From the NCBI RefSeq assembly GCF_030408735.1, contig NZ_CP047204.1:2666001-2730000 (forward strand): a DNA stretch of 64,000 nt. Reading direction: 5' to 3'. This DNA comes from Corynebacterium faecale (lineage in GTDB: Bacteria > Actinomycetota > Actinomycetes > Mycobacteriales > Mycobacteriaceae). Numbering within the stretch: the stretch's first letter is position 1; the number at the start of each line of letters is the position of its first letter. The notes beneath the pieces were generated by a model. It was given only the letters and a program-made list of their open reading frames with translations. It had not been told where the DNA came from and searched no databases. The position numbers and the translations under genes are program-made. Of the stretch, positions 17,987 to 26,866 are shown piece by piece.

Positions 17987-19143
17987 GAGATCAACCAGTC
18001 ATTCGGTGCGAACAGCTCGAAGCGGACTTCCTTGGGCTGCTCGTCCAGGTTCTGGATCTGCTCACGCACGTTCTGCAGGAAGGTGGTGCCACCGCAGAGG
18101 TAGACGGAGGCGTCCGGGGTGATGTGACCGGCCACCTCAAGCCACTGGTCGGCGTCCCGGTAGAAGGTGTGGAGGGTGGCGTTGTCCAGGCCCTCGACCA
18201 GGCTGGCCATCTCAGCACGCTGAGCGTGGTCGCTCTCAGACTGGTCGGCGTGCAGAACGGTGACCTGGCGATCAGCAGCCACCTGTGCCAGCATGCCCAC
18301 CATCGGGGTGGAGCCAATGCCCTGGGAGACCAGCACCACCGGGTTGTCATCACGATTCATCACCAGGTCACCGGCGGCCAGAGTGGCCTCCACGGTGTCG
18401 CCGACCTCGACGTTGTCGCGCAGGAAGCCTGCCACCTCACCGTGGTCCTCCACAGCGATGCGGTATTCCATGTCGGTGCCACTGATGATGGAGTACTGGC
18501 GCAGCTGGCGTGCGCCATCGGGAAGCACCACGCCGACGGAGGTGTACTGCCCCGGCTCCGGAGCGCTCAGGTCACCCTGCAGGGTGTATTCCCAGACCTT
18601 GTCACTGATCTGCTTCTTGCCGGTGACAGTGACGTGGCGGAACACATCACCGGGCTCGACTTCCCTGGCGGCGTACAACTTATTCTCCATGGTGATGAGC
18701 ACATCAGCCATGAGCCAGTAGACGGCATCCCAGGCTTCGGCGACCGGCGGGGTGACCACATCTTCGCCGAGCACCTCCACGATTGCTGCGAACAGGTGCT
18801 CGTGGACGATGTTGTACTGGTCCGCGGTGATGCCCAGGGAGACATGCTTGTGACCGATGCGGGCGAGCATGTCCACCGGATCCGGAGCCTCAGGATCCAC
18901 CAGCATGGTGGCGAAGGTGGCGATGGATGCCGCGAGAGCCTTCTGCTGATCGCCCTGCTTCTGGTTGCCACGGTTGAAGGTGTCACGGAGAAGCTCTGGG
19001 TGGGCGGTGAACATTCTCTTGTAGAACACCGGGGTGATCTCGTTGATCTTGCTTCCGACCAGTGGCAGGGTGGCCTTGATCATGTCAGCGTGCTCATCAG
19101 AGAGCCTGCTGCGGTCGGTTACTGGCTGGGTTGAGACGATCAC
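17983..19143 (-). CDS. hmp: Flavohemoglobin (nitric oxide dioxygenase)
   Basis: The 386-residue protein has a globin domain (1-~140) with Tyr41, Gln61 and proximal His100 in GHKHVSLGI. An FAD domain with RQYSIISG (~207) and an NAD domain with GIGSTPMVGML and a terminal FELFAPNDW complete it. It oxidises NO to nitrate with NADH, protecting against nitrosative stress. The start is GTG with GGAGG seven bases upstream. The last four bases overlap tag on the other strand, and no terminator separates them. In C. glutamicum hmp is under nitrate/NO-related control (ArnR, GlxR); I could not pin such a site in the AT-rich 19150-19260 leader. Confidence 0.95.
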   Translation of the reverse strand: MIVSTQPVTDRSRLSDEHADMIKATLPLVGSKINEITPVFYKRMFTAHPELLRDTFNRGNQKQGDQQKALAASIATFATMLVDPEAPDPVDMLARIGHKHVSLGITADQYNIVHEHLFAAIVEVLGEDVVTPPVAEAWDAVYWLMADVLITMENKLYAAREVEPGDVFRHVTVTGKKQISDKVWEYTLQGDLSAPEPGQYTSVGVVLPDGARQLRQYSIISGTDMEYRIAVEDHGEVAGFLRDNVEVGDTVEATLAAGDLVMNRDDNPVVLVSQGIGSTPMVGMLAQVAADRQVTVLHADQSESDHAQRAEMASLVEGLDNATLHTFYRDADQWLEVAGHITPDASVYLCGGTTFLQNVREQIQNLDEQPKEVRFELFAPNDWLIS

Positions 19144-19414
19144 GAGGGAACCTCCGGGTTCGAACTGGATTGATTAACTACGGCTTTACTCTAACTAATT
19201 AAACCCCCGCGATTGAATTTCTACAACTTTAGTTTGACTACCCCGTACTCATGCATTCCGATTTAACCCTGACACCAAGGGCCTAGTGGTCGGGCGAAAC
19301 GACGGAAAAACCCGTATTAAATGTGTCCGACCCCCTCTACCCCCGATTGCCGACAGCAAAACTCCGGGAAAGCCCCGATTTCGGATGACATCAAATCCAA
19401 CTAACCTGGAAGCC

Positions 19415-20011
19415 ATGGGTAAACAGTTTCCGGGAGATCCCCACGTACGGGTCAGTGACACTGAGCGATCAGCAGCACTCGCAGCACTCAGCCAGTTCTA
19501 TGCAGAGGGCAGACTCTCCATGGAGGAAACCGACGAACGCTGCAACGCGGTTGCCGGTGCCAAAACCCGCGATGAGCTCAACAAACTGTTCACAGACCTG
19601 CCCCAGACTGAAGTCGCAGTGGCCGGAAACAGGGAAATGACATTCACCGCCACAGAAGTGGACAACCTCCATAAGCGGGGGGCACGTCCCCGCGCCGGCA
19701 TCCTCGGACTCACCACCGTCGGTTCCCTCACCACCGCAACCATTCTGGCCACCACCACCCCGGCGGCCTGGGCGCTGCTCGCCCTGATTCCCGTGGTGTT
19801 CATCCTCCTCTATGTGATGAAGGTCGGCCCAGCTGACTGGTACGCCCCCAGTGCCCGCCAGCTGGAACGCGAACGCATGGAGGAATTACGCAAGGAGGAA
19901 AAACTCCGTGACCTGGAGATGCGTGCCCGCCGAAAGGAACTGACCCACTCCCTCACCCACAAGGCACTCAAGGCTGCAGAGAGCGCCATCCCCACCAGGA
20001 AGAAGCGGTGA
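19415..20011 (+). CDS. DUF1707 membrane-associated protein
   Basis: The 198-residue protein begins with a DUF1707 (SHOCT-like) domain: VRVSDTERSAALAALSQFYAEG and RLSMEETDERCNAVAGAKT, about 10-60. A hydrophobic hairpin (about 100-140) and a highly charged coiled C-terminus (ERMEELRKEEKLRDLEMRAR) follow. DUF1707 occurs widely in actinobacteria, often next to a membrane segment; its function is unknown. The start MGKQFPGD is chosen because GGAA precedes it by five bases. Upstream in-frame ATGs lack such a site. It is divergent from hmp. Confidence 0.8.
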   Translation: MGKQFPGDPHVRVSDTERSAALAALSQFYAEGRLSMEETDERCNAVAGAKTRDELNKLFTDLPQTEVAVAGNREMTFTATEVDNLHKRGARPRAGILGLTTVGSLTTATILATTTPAAWALLALIPVVFILLYVMKVGPADWYAPSARQLERERMEELRKEEKLRDLEMRARRKELTHSLTHKALKAAESAIPTRKKR

Positions 20012-20122
20012 AATAAACGTCATCCTTTGATTGTTGACTAATAAACAAACCAGGCTCTACCGTGAAACATCCTGGATTTTATTCTCAACATTCTTAACAA
20101 CGATGAAAAGGTGCATCCCCTC

Positions 20123-20758
20123 ATGACGCAGACCATCGCCATCCTCGGTGCCGGACGTGTTGGCTCCTCCCTCGCCCGCGCCGCCGTCGCCGCAGGGTAT
20201 ACCGTGCGGGTGGCCGGCTCCGGGAGCGTGGACAAGATTGCGCTGACCGCCGAGATCCTCATGCCGGGTGCCGTCCCCATGCTCGCCGCCGATGCCGTGG
20301 AGGGCGCAGACATGGTCATCCTGGCAGTCCCACTCCACAAGTACCCGTCCGTGGATGTCGCTGCGCTGCAGGGCAAGATCGTCATCGACACCATGAACCA
20401 CTGGGTGCCGGTCAATGGCCCCATGGAGGAGTTGGACAGTGATTCCCGCTCCACTTCCGAGGTCATCGCTGAGCACTTCGACGGCGCCCGCCTGGTGAAA
20501 TCCCTCAACCACGTCGGATACCACGAACTCGAGCAGGATGCAGTCCACGAACCGGGTGGTGAACGCCGCGCCATGGGATACGCCACCGATGATGCCGATG
20601 CCGGCGAAGTTGTCGCCGAGCTCATTGACCGCCTCGGTTTTGCCCCCATCAATGTGGGCCCCCTGGCCAACGGCCGCCTCCTCGAGCCGGCCAACGAGGC
20701 CTTCGGCGTGTGGCTGACCGCCGACGCCCTGCAGGAGCTTGCGCTCAGCAAGCTCTAA
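20123..20758 (+). CDS. NADP/F420-dependent oxidoreductase-like protein
   Basis: This 211-residue Rossmann protein starts with the dinucleotide motif AILGAGRVGSSLARAAVAAGY followed by VRVAGSGS, where NADP-specific enzymes carry a small/positive pocket. It resembles NADPH:F420 oxidoreductase-like proteins (F420_oxidored family) through VILAVPLHKYP, DTMNHWVPVNG and SLNHVGYHELE. Corynebacteria are not known to use F420 widely, so the true cofactor pair and substrate are unknown. ATG 20123 is preferred over GTG 20111 because AAAAGG lies directly before the GTG and at an acceptable distance for the ATG. Confidence 0.8.
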   Translation: MTQTIAILGAGRVGSSLARAAVAAGYTVRVAGSGSVDKIALTAEILMPGAVPMLAADAVEGADMVILAVPLHKYPSVDVAALQGKIVIDTMNHWVPVNGPMEELDSDSRSTSEVIAEHFDGARLVKSLNHVGYHELEQDAVHEPGGERRAMGYATDDADAGEVVAELIDRLGFAPINVGPLANGRLLEPANEAFGVWLTADALQELALSKL

Positions 20759-20781
20759 CCCCCACGCTTATCGACGAACCG

Positions 20782-20810
20782 CCCCACCCTCGCTCCCGAA
20801 TAGGGTGGGG
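20782..20810. terminator. Hairpin between the oxidoreductase gene and alaT
   Basis: CCCCACCCT pairs with AGGGTGGGG across an 11-base loop, starting 24 bp after the stop codon. No U-tract follows, so termination may be weak or Rho-assisted. Confidence 0.55.
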
Positions 20811-20861
20811 TGAAACCCGATTCACTTTAAAGTCCCGGTACAAAGTGGCAACATATACCGG

Positions 20862-22178
20862 GTGACTACCAAAAAGCGCAACACCTCAGAGACCACCAAC
20901 ACCGCTAACCAGGTTGTGGGCTCGGATGCTCAGGCGGCGCGTCCCATACGACGGAAGTCCCGTCGCATCTTCGATCAGTCGGAGAAGATGAAGGACGTGC
21001 TGTACGAGATCCGTGGCCCGGTGGCCGCGGAGGCGGAACGCATGGAGCTGGATGGACATAATATCCTCAAGCTCAACACCGGTAACCCGGCTGTTTTCGG
21101 CTTCGATGCTCCCGACGTGATCATGCGTGACATGATCGCCGCCCTACCCACCTCCCAGGGTTATTCCACCTCCAAGGGCATCATCCCGGCGCGCCGTGCC
21201 GTGGTGACCCGCTATGAGGTCATCCCGGACTTCCCCGATTTTGATGTAGAAGATGTCTTTTTGGGCAATGGTGTCTCCGAACTGATCACCATGACCATGC
21301 AGGCTTTGCTCAATGACGGCGATGAGGTGCTCATCCCCGCACCGGACTATCCGCTGTGGACTGCCGCAACCTCGCTCTCCGGTGGCAAGCCGGTGCACTA
21401 CCTCTGTGATGAGGAGGATGAGTGGAATCCCTCCATAGAGGACATCAAGTCCAAGATCACGGACAAGACCAAGGCCATCGTGGTGATCAACCCGAACAAC
21501 CCCACCGGTGCCGTCTACCCTCGCCACATCCTGCAGCAGATCGTGGACATCGCCCGTGAGCATGATCTTCTGGTCCTGGCTGATGAGATCTATGACCGCA
21601 TCCTCTACGACGGCGCCGAACACATCAATATGGCCTCCCTGTGCCCGGACCTGCTGTGCATCACCTACAACGGTCTGTCCAAGGCTTACCGGGTGGCTGG
21701 ATACCGTGCCGGGTGGATGGTGCTCACCGGCCCGAAACGCTTTGCCAAGGGCTTCATCGAAGGCTTGGAGCTGCTGGCAGGAACCCGTCTGTGTCCCAAT
21801 GTCCCGGCACAGCACGCCATCCAGGTGGCGCTTGGTGGGCGGCAGTCCATCTATGACCTCACCAGTGAGCACGGCCGCCTCCTGAAGCAGCGCAATGTCA
21901 CCTGGGAGAAACTCAATGAGATCCCCGGTGTCAGCTGCTTCAAGCCGATGGGTGCGCTTTACGCCTTCCCCAAACTGGACCCGAATGTGTATGAAATCCA
22001 TGATGACACCCAGCTCATGTTGGATATCCTCCGCGCGGAGAAGATCCTCATGGTGCAGGGCACCGGCTTCAACTGGCCGAACCATGACCACTTCCGCGTG
22101 GTGACCCTCCCCTGGGCCTCCCAGCTGGAAAACGCCATCGAGCGCCTGGGGAATTTCCTGGTCAGCTACAAGCAGTAA
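20862..22178 (+). CDS. alaT: Alanine/glutamate-pyruvate aminotransferase AlaT
   Basis: The 438-residue class I/II aminotransferase has GNPAVFGF, the YSTSKGIIPARRAV segment, VVINPNNPTGAVYPR (Asn contacting PLP), ADEIYDRILYDG (Asp and Tyr) and the PLP lysine in LSKAYRVAGYRAGW. It makes alanine from pyruvate and glutamate. The ~40-residue basic extension before the family core matches the length of C. glutamicum AlaT (from memory ~437). The start is GTG with no Shine-Dalgarno site. CATATA/TATACC sits about 7-12 bases upstream, so a leaderless transcript is likely. A terminator follows the gene. Confidence 0.9.
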   Translation: MTTKKRNTSETTNTANQVVGSDAQAARPIRRKSRRIFDQSEKMKDVLYEIRGPVAAEAERMELDGHNILKLNTGNPAVFGFDAPDVIMRDMIAALPTSQGYSTSKGIIPARRAVVTRYEVIPDFPDFDVEDVFLGNGVSELITMTMQALLNDGDEVLIPAPDYPLWTAATSLSGGKPVHYLCDEEDEWNPSIEDIKSKITDKTKAIVVINPNNPTGAVYPRHILQQIVDIAREHDLLVLADEIYDRILYDGAEHINMASLCPDLLCITYNGLSKAYRVAGYRAGWMVLTGPKRFAKGFIEGLELLAGTRLCPNVPAQHAIQVALGGRQSIYDLTSEHGRLLKQRNVTWEKLNEIPGVSCFKPMGALYAFPKLDPNVYEIHDDTQLMLDILRAEKILMVQGTGFNWPNHDHFRVVTLPWASQLENAIERLGNFLVSYKQ

Positions 22179-22194
22179 CAACTGGCATTATGGC

Positions 22195-22244
22195 AACTCC
22201 GACCGCATGAGCATCCTGGGGATTCTCGTGCGATCGGAGTTTTT
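22195..22244 (+). terminator. Rho-independent terminator after alaT
   Basis: AACTCCGACCGCATGAG pairs imperfectly with CTCGTGCGATCGGAGTT and runs into TTTTTG. It begins 17 bp after the alaT stop. Beyond it, 22245-22437 shows no feature. Confidence 0.9.
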
Positions 22245-22437
22245 GTCATAATCTAGGTAGCCCATTTACGCTCCCCCTGGCCCCAGCGCATATGGAGGAA
22301 CGAGCACTTTCATCTAAGTGGTGCTCTCAAGGCCCAACTTAATTCGTGAATGTCATTTTTGCAGCCATGAAAAGAGGTACCGGGCGCTACCGTCACCGGC
22401 GAAGTCCGTTCAGATCCCCGTTGGGGGCGCCTCAGCC

Positions 22438-23757
22438 TCAGACGTTGCGGCCCAGGGCGTGAATGGTCCAACCGGCGGACTTCCACTGATCCACATCAAG
22501 GACATTGCGGCCATCGATGATGATGGGATCAGTGACGATCCCCCGTGCGGTGACCGGATCCAGATCGCGGAATTCCTGCCATTCGGTGGCCAGCACCACC
22601 ACATCGGCATCCTCCAGGGCCTCCTGCGTGCTGGTGGCATAACTGAGGGTGGGGAACACCTTCCGGGCATTGTCCATGGCCTGCGGATCGTAGACGGAGA
22701 CCGCTGCACCCTGCAGAGACATGGAACCGGCGACAGACAGTGCCGGGGAATCACGCACGTCATCGGAATTTGGCTTGAAGGCGGCACCGAGCACGGTGAT
22801 GCGTTTGCCCAGCAGGTTTCCACCGCAGACTTCACGGGCCAGCTGGACAACGCGGTCACGCCGGCGCATGTTGATGGAATCCACCTCACGCAGGAAGGTC
22901 AGTGCCTGATCAGTACCCAGTTCACCGGCACGCGCCATGAACGCACGGATGTCCTTGGGCAGACAGCCGCCACCGAATCCAAGGCCCGCACCGAGAAACT
23001 TCCTTCCGATGCGGTCATCGTGGCCGATGGCATCCGCCAACTGCACCACATCCGCGCCGGTGGCCTCGCAAATCTCTGCGACTGCGTTGATGAAGGAGAT
23101 CTTGGTGGCCAAAAACGCGTTGGCGGACACCTTGACCAGCTCAGAGGTGGGCAGGTCAGTGACCAGGAACGGGGTGTCATTCTCGATCGCGGTGGCGTAG
23201 ACCTCGCGGGCCACATCATCAGCCGAGGATCCCTCACGGACGCCCAGAACAATCCGATCCGGGGTGATGGTGTCCTTGACCGCGAATCCCTCACGGAGGA
23301 ACTCCGGGTTCCAGGCGATCTCCACGGAAGCACCGGGGCGGGTCAGAGAATCAGCGAGTTCCTGTAATTCCGCAGCGGTACCGACCGGGACGGTGGACTT
23401 GCCGAAGATGAGGTGGTCTCCCTCCAGCAGGGGCACCAAAGAAGTGATGACTGCACGGACATACGTCAGGTCCGCGGCGAAGGAACCCTTCTTCTGCGGG
23501 GTGCCCACGGCCAGGAAGTGGACATCGGCGAAACCGGCAGCATCCTCGTAGGACGTGGAAAAAGACAATCTGCCATTGGTCAGGTTACGTTCCAGGACCT
23601 CGGGCAGGCCCGGCTCGAAGAAGGGAACCTTTCCGTCACGCAGTGAGGCGATCTTTGCCTCATCAACATCCACACCGATCACTTCATGGCCGAGTTCCGC
23701 CATGCATGCCGCATGGGTTGCGCCGAGGTATCCGGTGCCAATCACTGTCATCCGCAT
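22438..23757 (-). CDS. ugd: UDP-glucose 6-dehydrogenase
   Basis: This 439-residue enzyme of the UDP-glucose/GDP-mannose dehydrogenase family starts with the NAD motif VIGTGYLGATHAACMAELGHEV. It has GKSTVPVGT, the EFLREGFAV loop and the catalytic Cys in GFGGGCLPKDIRA (about residue 265), plus a C-terminal UDP-binding domain ending in WTIHALGRNV. It oxidises UDP-glucose to UDP-glucuronate for cell-envelope polysaccharides. AAAGGA lies nine bases before the ATG. It follows dcd by 127 bases on the same strand and may share its promoter. Confidence 0.92.
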   Translation of the reverse strand: MRMTVIGTGYLGATHAACMAELGHEVIGVDVDEAKIASLRDGKVPFFEPGLPEVLERNLTNGRLSFSTSYEDAAGFADVHFLAVGTPQKKGSFAADLTYVRAVITSLVPLLEGDHLIFGKSTVPVGTAAELQELADSLTRPGASVEIAWNPEFLREGFAVKDTITPDRIVLGVREGSSADDVAREVYATAIENDTPFLVTDLPTSELVKVSANAFLATKISFINAVAEICEATGADVVQLADAIGHDDRIGRKFLGAGLGFGGGCLPKDIRAFMARAGELGTDQALTFLREVDSINMRRRDRVVQLAREVCGGNLLGKRITVLGAAFKPNSDDVRDSPALSVAGSMSLQGAAVSVYDPQAMDNARKVFPTLSYATSTQEALEDADVVVLATEWQEFRDLDPVTARGIVTDPIIIDGRNVLDVDQWKSAGWTIHALGRNV

Positions 23758-23884
23758 GTGGGAGATTCCTTTCGATGATGAAGACCAGAGTTCATCTCAA
23801 CACGTTTAGCGCAGGCCCGCGACCGGAGGCATTCCACCCCCGACCCACATCACGCCACTCCCGGTGAACGTGCAGTTCGACGCA

Positions 23885-24454
23885 CTACTTGTCAGCGAAG
23901 TTCAGATAACCCTTTGATGGGGTCGGGCCACGCTGCCCCTGGTATTTGGAGCCCAGTTTTCCGGATCCGTAGGGGGTCTCAGCAGGCGAACTCATCTGGA
24001 ACATGGCCAGCTGGCCGACCTTCATCTCCGGCCACAGGGTGATCGGGAGGTTCGCAACATTGGACAGCTCAAGGGTGATGTGACCACTGAAACCGGGATC
24101 AATGAACCCGGCGGTGGAGTGGGTCAGAAGACCAAGGCGACCGAGGGATGACTTGCCCTCGAGGCGTCCCGCGAGGTGATTGGGGAGGGTGAATTTCTCC
24201 AGGGTGGCGGCCAGGACGAACTCGCCCGGATGGAGGACGAAGGCATCCCCCTTCTCCACCTCGACGAGGCTGGTCAGCTCGTCCTGATTCAGTTTGGGAT
24301 CGATATGGGTGTATTTCGAGTTGTTGAACACCCGGAAATAACGATCCATACGAACATCAATGCTCGACGGCTGGATCAGCTCGGGATCAAATGGATCAAT
24401 CCCCAGGTCGCCGGAGTCAATTGCTTTACGAATGTCACGATCTGAAAGAAGCAC
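23885..24454 (-). CDS. dcd: dCTP deaminase (probably bifunctional with dUTPase activity)
   Basis: The 189-residue protein has the trimeric Dcd/DUT fold motifs: [32 protein letters not shown] (catalytic Ser/Arg region), [18 protein letters not shown] (catalytic Glu) and [10 protein letters not shown] near the end. Length and sequence resemble the M. tuberculosis enzyme, which converts dCTP directly to dUMP; bifunctionality here is inferred. The start is GTG, without a Shine-Dalgarno site and with TAGACT seven bases upstream, suggesting leaderless translation. It is divergent from the tRNA-Gly gene. Confidence 0.93.
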   Translation of the reverse strand: MLLSDRDIRKAIDSGDLGIDPFDPELIQPSSIDVRMDRYFRVFNNSKYTHIDPKLNQDELTSLVEVEKGDAFVLHPGEFVLAATLEKFTLPNHLAGRLEGKSSLGRLGLLTHSTAGFIDPGFSGHITLELSNVANLPITLWPEMKVGQLAMFQMSSPAETPYGSGKLGSKYQGQRGPTPSKGYLNFADK

Positions 24455-24489
24455 GTGCCCAGTCTACGTCACTGGCACAACCCCACCTG

Positions 24490-24496
24490 CTATAGT
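24490..24496 (+). promoter_or_regulatory. Extended -10 element of the tRNA-Gly promoter
   Basis: TGCTATAGT ends about 24 bases before the tRNA 5' end. The TGN extension plus TATAGT is a good -10 for a stable-RNA promoter in this genus. No clear -35 is needed or seen. Confidence 0.55.
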
Positions 24497-24519
24497 TATC
24501 CAGTGGCCGTCAGGCCGAT

Positions 24520-24593
24520 GCCGGTGTAGTTCAATGGTAGAACCCCTGCTTCCCAAGCAGGCGGCGCGGGTTCGATTCCCGTCACCGGCTCCA
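24520..24593 (+). tRNA. tRNA-Gly (anticodon CCC), CCA encoded
   Basis: The acceptor stem GCCGGTG pairs with CACCGGC; discriminator U and encoded CCA follow. The D-arm is AGTTCAATGGTAGAAC, the anticodon stem CCTGC/GCAGG encloses loop TTCCCAA (anticodon CCC, reading GGG), and the T-arm contains GGGTTCGATTCCC. All four arms are intact, giving 71 nt plus CCA. Confidence 0.95.
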
Positions 24594-24695
24594 CTAGAGA
24601 TGTCTGGGGGCATCACACCGAAAATTCCCGCGGGGTGGAAATCGGGCGGTATTTGCGTCGTCAAGCAATCTTTAATCAATTGTTATATACAGCAA

Positions 24696-24725
24696 TTGCC
24701 CAGCTCGCGCCCAGTTTATTATAAT
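24696..24725 (+). promoter_or_regulatory. Promoter of the BCCT transporter gene
   Basis: TTGCCC (24696-24701) and a consensus TATAAT (24720-24725) are separated by 18 bases in an AT-rich stretch. Transcription should start near 24732, leaving a leader of about 100 nt before the chosen ATG at 24831. Confidence 0.7.
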
Positions 24726-24830
24726 TTTCGCTCTTGAATGAGCCCTTTGCTGCGTGACACTGCCCGCGCACGTGGGTATAGATGGATGGGACGTATACCT
24801 ATCCGAATCTCTCATGCGAGGACCCCACAC

Positions 24831-26630
24831 ATGCTTGAACGTATGGCCAAAGCGCTTCGTCTGAAGACCGATCCGGCGGTGTTCTTCACATCGGTGGGCA
24901 TCATGATCGCGTTCGTGATCATCACCATCATCGCCGGGGATACCGTCTCAGATGTTTTTGGAACCGCCTCCGACTGGATTCTGACCAACCTCGGCTGGTT
25001 CTATGTCCTGGGCGTCACGGTGTTCCTCATCTTCCTCGTCCTCATCGCCGTCAGCCGCTTCGGGCATGTGCGACTGGGCAGTGATGATGAACGTCCCGAA
25101 TATTCCACCCCGGTATGGTTTTCCATGCTGTTTGCCGCGGGTATCGGCACGATCCTGATGTTCTGGGGGGTGGCGGAACCGATCTCCCACTTCGCCAACC
25201 CGCCGATCGGCGACACCGAACCGGAGTCAGTGGAGGCCGCCAACCAGGCCATCGCGCTGACCCACTACCACTTCGCGCTGCACACCTGGACAATCTTCGC
25301 CCTGCCGGCGCTGTGTTTCGCCTACTTCATCTACAAACGGAAGATGCCACCACGGGTGAGTTCCATCTTCTCCCCACTGTTGGGGTCCAAGGTCTACGGT
25401 CCGATCGGTAAGACAATCGATGTGGTGGCCCTGATCGGTACCGTCTTCGGTGTGGCTACCTCCGTCGGACTGGGCACCCTGCAGATCAACGCGGGTCTGG
25501 CGGACCTGTTCGGCATCGAGGTATCCCCCCTGGTCCAGCTGGTGATCATCGTGGTGGTCACCTCGATCGCCTCGGTGTCCGTGGCGCTGGGACTGGACCG
25601 TGGCATCAAGGTTCTCTCCAATATCAACATCTTCATGGCGATCGCCCTGCTGGTCTTTGTCATCCTGGCCGGCCCGACCGTCCTGATTCTCAAGGGCACC
25701 TTCGAGTCCGTGGGCACCTATCTGCGCTGGCTTCCCGAGCTGGCGTTCTGGAACAACACCGTTCCCAACAGCCCGGAGAATGAAACCTGGCAGAATACCT
25801 GGACGGTGTTCTACTGGGCCTGGACCATCACCTGGTCACCGTTCGTGGGTATCTTCATCGCACGTATCAGCCGTGGTCGCACCATCCGTGAGTTCGTGGC
25901 CGGCGTCCTCGGCCTGCCGGTTGTGTTCTCCCTGCTCTGGTTCGGTGCCTTCGGCACCGCCGCGTTCAACATCGAGCGCAACGGCGAGGGTGGACTGGTC
26001 GACCGTGTGGTCGGCGACGGCGATATCCCGGGTGCCCTGTTCGAGTTCCTCTCCAACTATCCGGCAGCGACATTCGTTTCCGGCATGTCGATTCTCATCG
26101 TGATCATCTTCTTCACCACCTCCGTGGATTCCGCGGCGATGGTCACCGACATGATCGCCTCCGGGCAGGAACCACGCTTTGCCCCCACCCACCAGAAACT
26201 CATCTGGACCGCACTCATGGGCGCCGTGGCGGCGGTTCTGTTGGTTGCGACAGGTGCGGGCGGTCTCACCGCCCTGCAGCAGACCATCATCGTGGTGGGC
26301 CTGCCGTTCTTCATCATGGGCTTCATCCAGATGTACAGCCTCTATGTGGCGCTGAAAAATGATGCCGGCAGGCCAATCCCTGTGGTCACCCGCCAATGGG
26401 AACCCGCCAATGATCCCGAGGCCTGGGAGAAGAACGAGGCAGTGTCCTCGCCCGAGCCCATCGGCCCCGTTCACCACATCCCCGATGTGGAATCCGATGA
26501 TCCCGTCAACCCAGCTGTCATCGGAGCCGTCCTCGAGGGGATCCGGAGCGGGGATGACCAGGACGATGACTCCAACAAGGTGAAATACGTGGAGATCTCC
26601 AGCCCCAAGGTGCCGGAGGACGACAAATAG
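24831..26630 (+). CDS. BCCT-family betaine/compatible-solute transporter
   Basis: The 599-residue protein has about twelve helices. The BCCT signature segments are GIGTILMFWGVAEPISHF (TM3-4 region), HYHFALHTWTIFALPAL and the TM8 stretch FYWAWTITWSPFVGIFIARISRGRTIREF with the aromatic substrate box. The acidic C-terminal tail (~100 residues, DDQDDDSNK) is a known place for osmosensing in C. glutamicum BetP, though BetP's tail is basic. Related EctP/LcoP carriers exist, so the substrate is open. ATG 24831 is chosen because GAGGA lies eight bases upstream; ATG 24738 has none. A long hairpin follows. Confidence 0.85.
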   Translation: MLERMAKALRLKTDPAVFFTSVGIMIAFVIITIIAGDTVSDVFGTASDWILTNLGWFYVLGVTVFLIFLVLIAVSRFGHVRLGSDDERPEYSTPVWFSMLFAAGIGTILMFWGVAEPISHFANPPIGDTEPESVEAANQAIALTHYHFALHTWTIFALPALCFAYFIYKRKMPPRVSSIFSPLLGSKVYGPIGKTIDVVALIGTVFGVATSVGLGTLQINAGLADLFGIEVSPLVQLVIIVVVTSIASVSVALGLDRGIKVLSNINIFMAIALLVFVILAGPTVLILKGTFESVGTYLRWLPELAFWNNTVPNSPENETWQNTWTVFYWAWTITWSPFVGIFIARISRGRTIREFVAGVLGLPVVFSLLWFGAFGTAAFNIERNGEGGLVDRVVGDGDIPGALFEFLSNYPAATFVSGMSILIVIIFFTTSVDSAAMVTDMIASGQEPRFAPTHQKLIWTALMGAVAAVLLVATGAGGLTALQQTIIVVGLPFFIMGFIQMYSLYVALKNDAGRPIPVVTRQWEPANDPEAWEKNEAVSSPEPIGPVHHIPDVESDDPVNPAVIGAVLEGIRSGDDQDDDSNKVKYVEISSPKVPEDDK

Positions 26631-26665
26631 GCGTAACTCTTCACTGAAACAGCCACACTCCTGAG

Positions 26666-26712
26666 CCCCTCGGTGTTGATAGCTACCCCAGCTATCGGCG
26701 CACACCGGGGGG
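26666..26712 (+). terminator. Two-part hairpin after the BCCT gene
   Basis: An inner perfect stem GATAGCT-ACCCC-AGCTATC is enclosed by an outer stem of CCCCTCGGTGT against ACACCGGGGGG. It lies 35 bp after the stop. A short CGCTT-CCAT-AAGCG hairpin follows at 26719-26732, and no U-tract is present. Confidence 0.65.
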
Positions 26713-26800
26713 TTCAGCGCTTCCATAAGCGAAGCTCCACCTGCGGAGACGAGGTGGCCGGCCAGCCACGGGCCACGGGAAGGGCGCCACAACAACCCAA

Positions 26801-26833
26801 TTACTTGACGCTTCAAGTAATTTCTCTTAGGCT
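26801..26833 (+). promoter_or_regulatory. Palindromic operator overlapping the reductase promoter
   Basis: TTACTTGACGCTTCAAGTAA (26801-26820) is a perfect 8-4-8 palindrome. Its TTGACG forms a consensus -35 box (26805-26810) and is 17 bases from a TAGGCT -10 (26828-26833). Binding there would block RNA polymerase. The shape fits a MarR-, TetR- or HxlR-type repressor; no such gene is adjacent, so the regulator acts in trans. Confidence 0.75.
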
Positions 26834-26866
26834 CGGGTCTAAACCACAAGCCTTAGGAGTTTCCCC

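Noticed and set aside
20070..20085. parS-like GTGAAACAT half-site
   Set aside because: It matches only half of the TGTTTCACGTGAAACA consensus and is not palindromic.
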